Part shown: one piece after another, positions 63,211 to 64,000 of the stretch | Layout of the letters: each line of letters begins with the position of its first letter | How positions within the stretch are numbered: position 1 is the first letter of the stretch | DNA from: Paenibacillus sp. | GTDB taxonomy: Bacteria > Bacillota > Bacilli > Paenibacillales > YIM-B00363 | Length of the DNA: 64,000 nt | Reading direction: 5' to 3' | NCBI RefSeq assembly: GCF_035645195.1 | Contig: NZ_DASQNA010000025.1 | Span: 248,001-312,000 of the forward strand | Program-made: the position numbers and the translations under genes | The notes under the pieces: model-generated | The model's database searches: none | The model's input: only the letters and a program-made list of their open reading frames with translations | What the model was told of the DNA's origin: nothing

Positions 63211-64000
63211 TTACGCATCCGTCCCGGCGCGAAACCGCACACGAAACAGCAGATACGTGAGCGAGTAGGCGACAAGACTGACGACGAGGAATGGCCAGAC
63301 GCTGCCGCTCGCCTTCTGAATGAGATCCAGCTCCATGCCGAACAGACCGCAAACGACCGTCAATGGCAGAAACAGCGCGGTAATCCACGTGATCTTACGA
63401 TGGAACGCTTCCTCGCGCTCCCGCTTCGCCGCCTCCTCCTTCCGCTCGAGCGCCTGTTCCACGATCGCGGTCAGCGCCGCGAGCGCATGGAGCGACTCAT
63501 TGATCTCCAGCATCAGCTCCTCGATGCGCAGCCGGCGGCGGATGAGCTCGTACACGTCGGAATGATGCGTGTTATACGTCACTTGATGATACGAAGACCG
63601 CAGCATAAAGCGGATGCAGCTCTGCTTCAGCGCGTCGATCGCATCGCTCTGGGCGCGCAGCGACCCCCTTGAGCCGCCGAGCTCCCCTTGCAAACCGGCG
63701 GCGAGCTTGGACAACCGAACCAACGCGTACTTCTGATGCAAAGCTAGGATGTACAGATACAAATACGTGCCCTTCAATTGATGAAAATACGCGCCTTCGA
63801 AAAACGCATCCGTCTCCGGGTCGCCGGTCCGCGTGACCACGTTCGCCATCCCTTCGAGCGAGACGCCGAAGCGGCTGTTCTCGAAGGGTCGTATGACGAA
63901 TTCGTCCCGTTCTTCGCTCCTGTGAGCGCTCACGGGCTTATATGCCTCGCGGTAGGCGCGGCGGAGCCGAAACAAGACGTCGGCAGCAAACTCCTCCGCT
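63211..64000 (-). CDS. CorA-like divalent metal ion transporter, partial
   Basis: The frame stays open to the window end (AEEFAADVLFRLRRAYRE at the visible N-terminus), so the 5' part is cut off. At least 263 residues are seen. A long helical cytoplasmic region ends in two membrane helices (ITALFLPLTVVCGLFGMEL and PFLVVSLVAYSLTYLLF), the CorA layout. The signature at the end of the first helix is FGMEL in place of YGMNF, so the GMN motif is GME. Such variants may carry other ions or act differently. It is followed by a hairpin and stands alone. Confidence 0.85.
   Translation of the reverse strand, partial: AEEFAADVLFRLRRAYREAYKPVSAHRSEERDEFVIRPFENSRFGVSLEGMANVVTRTGDPETDAFFEGAYFHQLKGTYLYLYILALHQKYALVRLSKLAAGLQGELGGSRGSLRAQSDAIDALKQSCIRFMLRSSYHQVTYNTHHSDVYELIRRRLRIEELMLEINESLHALAALTAIVEQALERKEEAAKREREEAFHRKITWITALFLPLTVVCGLFGMELDLIQKASGSVWPFLVVSLVAYSLTYLLFRVRFRAGTDA

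Overview
The window looks like about 64 kb of chromosome from a GC-rich, Gram-positive plant-polysaccharide degrader, most probably Paenibacillaceae (Paenibacillus or Cohnella type). The sequence-level reasons are strong AGGAGG-type ribosome sites, frequent TTG and GTG starts, many Rho-independent hairpin terminators, lipobox-anchored binding proteins of the Lpl type, and many AraC and LacI regulators beside glycoside hydrolases. The genus is inferred; there is no rRNA or tRNA to test it.

Region A (1-13.9 kb): an AraC regulator faces a long minus-strand cluster. In transcription order the cluster is a membrane AraC sensor, a nucleoside-hydrolase-like enzyme, two sugar ABC permeases, a lipoprotein binding protein, a 907-aa GH67/GH20b-like enzyme, a GH29 alpha-L-fucosidase and an unassigned 558-aa TIM-barrel-like protein. 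No ATPase is encoded, so a shared MsmX-type ATPase is implied.

Region B (14.1-21.3 kb): ordinary genes. These are topB (topoisomerase III), an SDR dehydrogenase divergent from a TetR regulator, malate synthase G behind a clear promoter and double operator, and a tandem VOC-domain protein.

Region C (21.4-41.1 kb): a GH105 enzyme divergent from an AraC regulator, then a minus-strand polysaccharide locus. It holds GH35, two permeases, a binding protein, a LacI regulator, a GH43 and two very large secreted multidomain enzymes. One of these is GH43 resembling exo-beta-1,3-galactanases, the other GH30 resembling endo-beta-1,6-galactanases. The pair suggests type II arabinogalactan as the target. 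Abutting pairs of LacI-type operators lie in front of both GH35 and the small GH43.

Region D (41.1-42.5 kb): a 1.4-kb non-coding stretch with three different tandem repeat families. These are eight 31-bp units, four 106-bp units whose hairpin arms show compensatory changes, and three 37-40-bp units. This is the least explained sequence in the window.

Region E (42.5-50.9 kb): a pectin-type locus with GH28, an AraC regulator, GH43, GH105, a serine hydrolase of the beta-lactamase fold, a second nucleoside-hydrolase-like gene and the decayed C-terminus of a binding protein.

Region F (51.0-61.9 kb): a self-contained monosaccharide system. A LacI regulator sits between a catabolic operon (fucose/arabinose isomerase-like protein, split transketolase, glycerol-kinase-like FGGY kinase) and a ribose-type ABC transporter operon (binding protein, DUF2291 lipoprotein, ATPase, permease). 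Repeated ACTAAACT boxes mark both ends of the system. The gene set parallels known apiose pathways (isomerase, apulose kinase, apulose-4-phosphate transketolase) but uses a different isomerase family and an altered kinase pocket.

Region G (61.9-64 kb): a 56-aa membrane protein, three overlapping genes of unknown function, and the 3' part of a CorA-like transporter gene cut by the window end.
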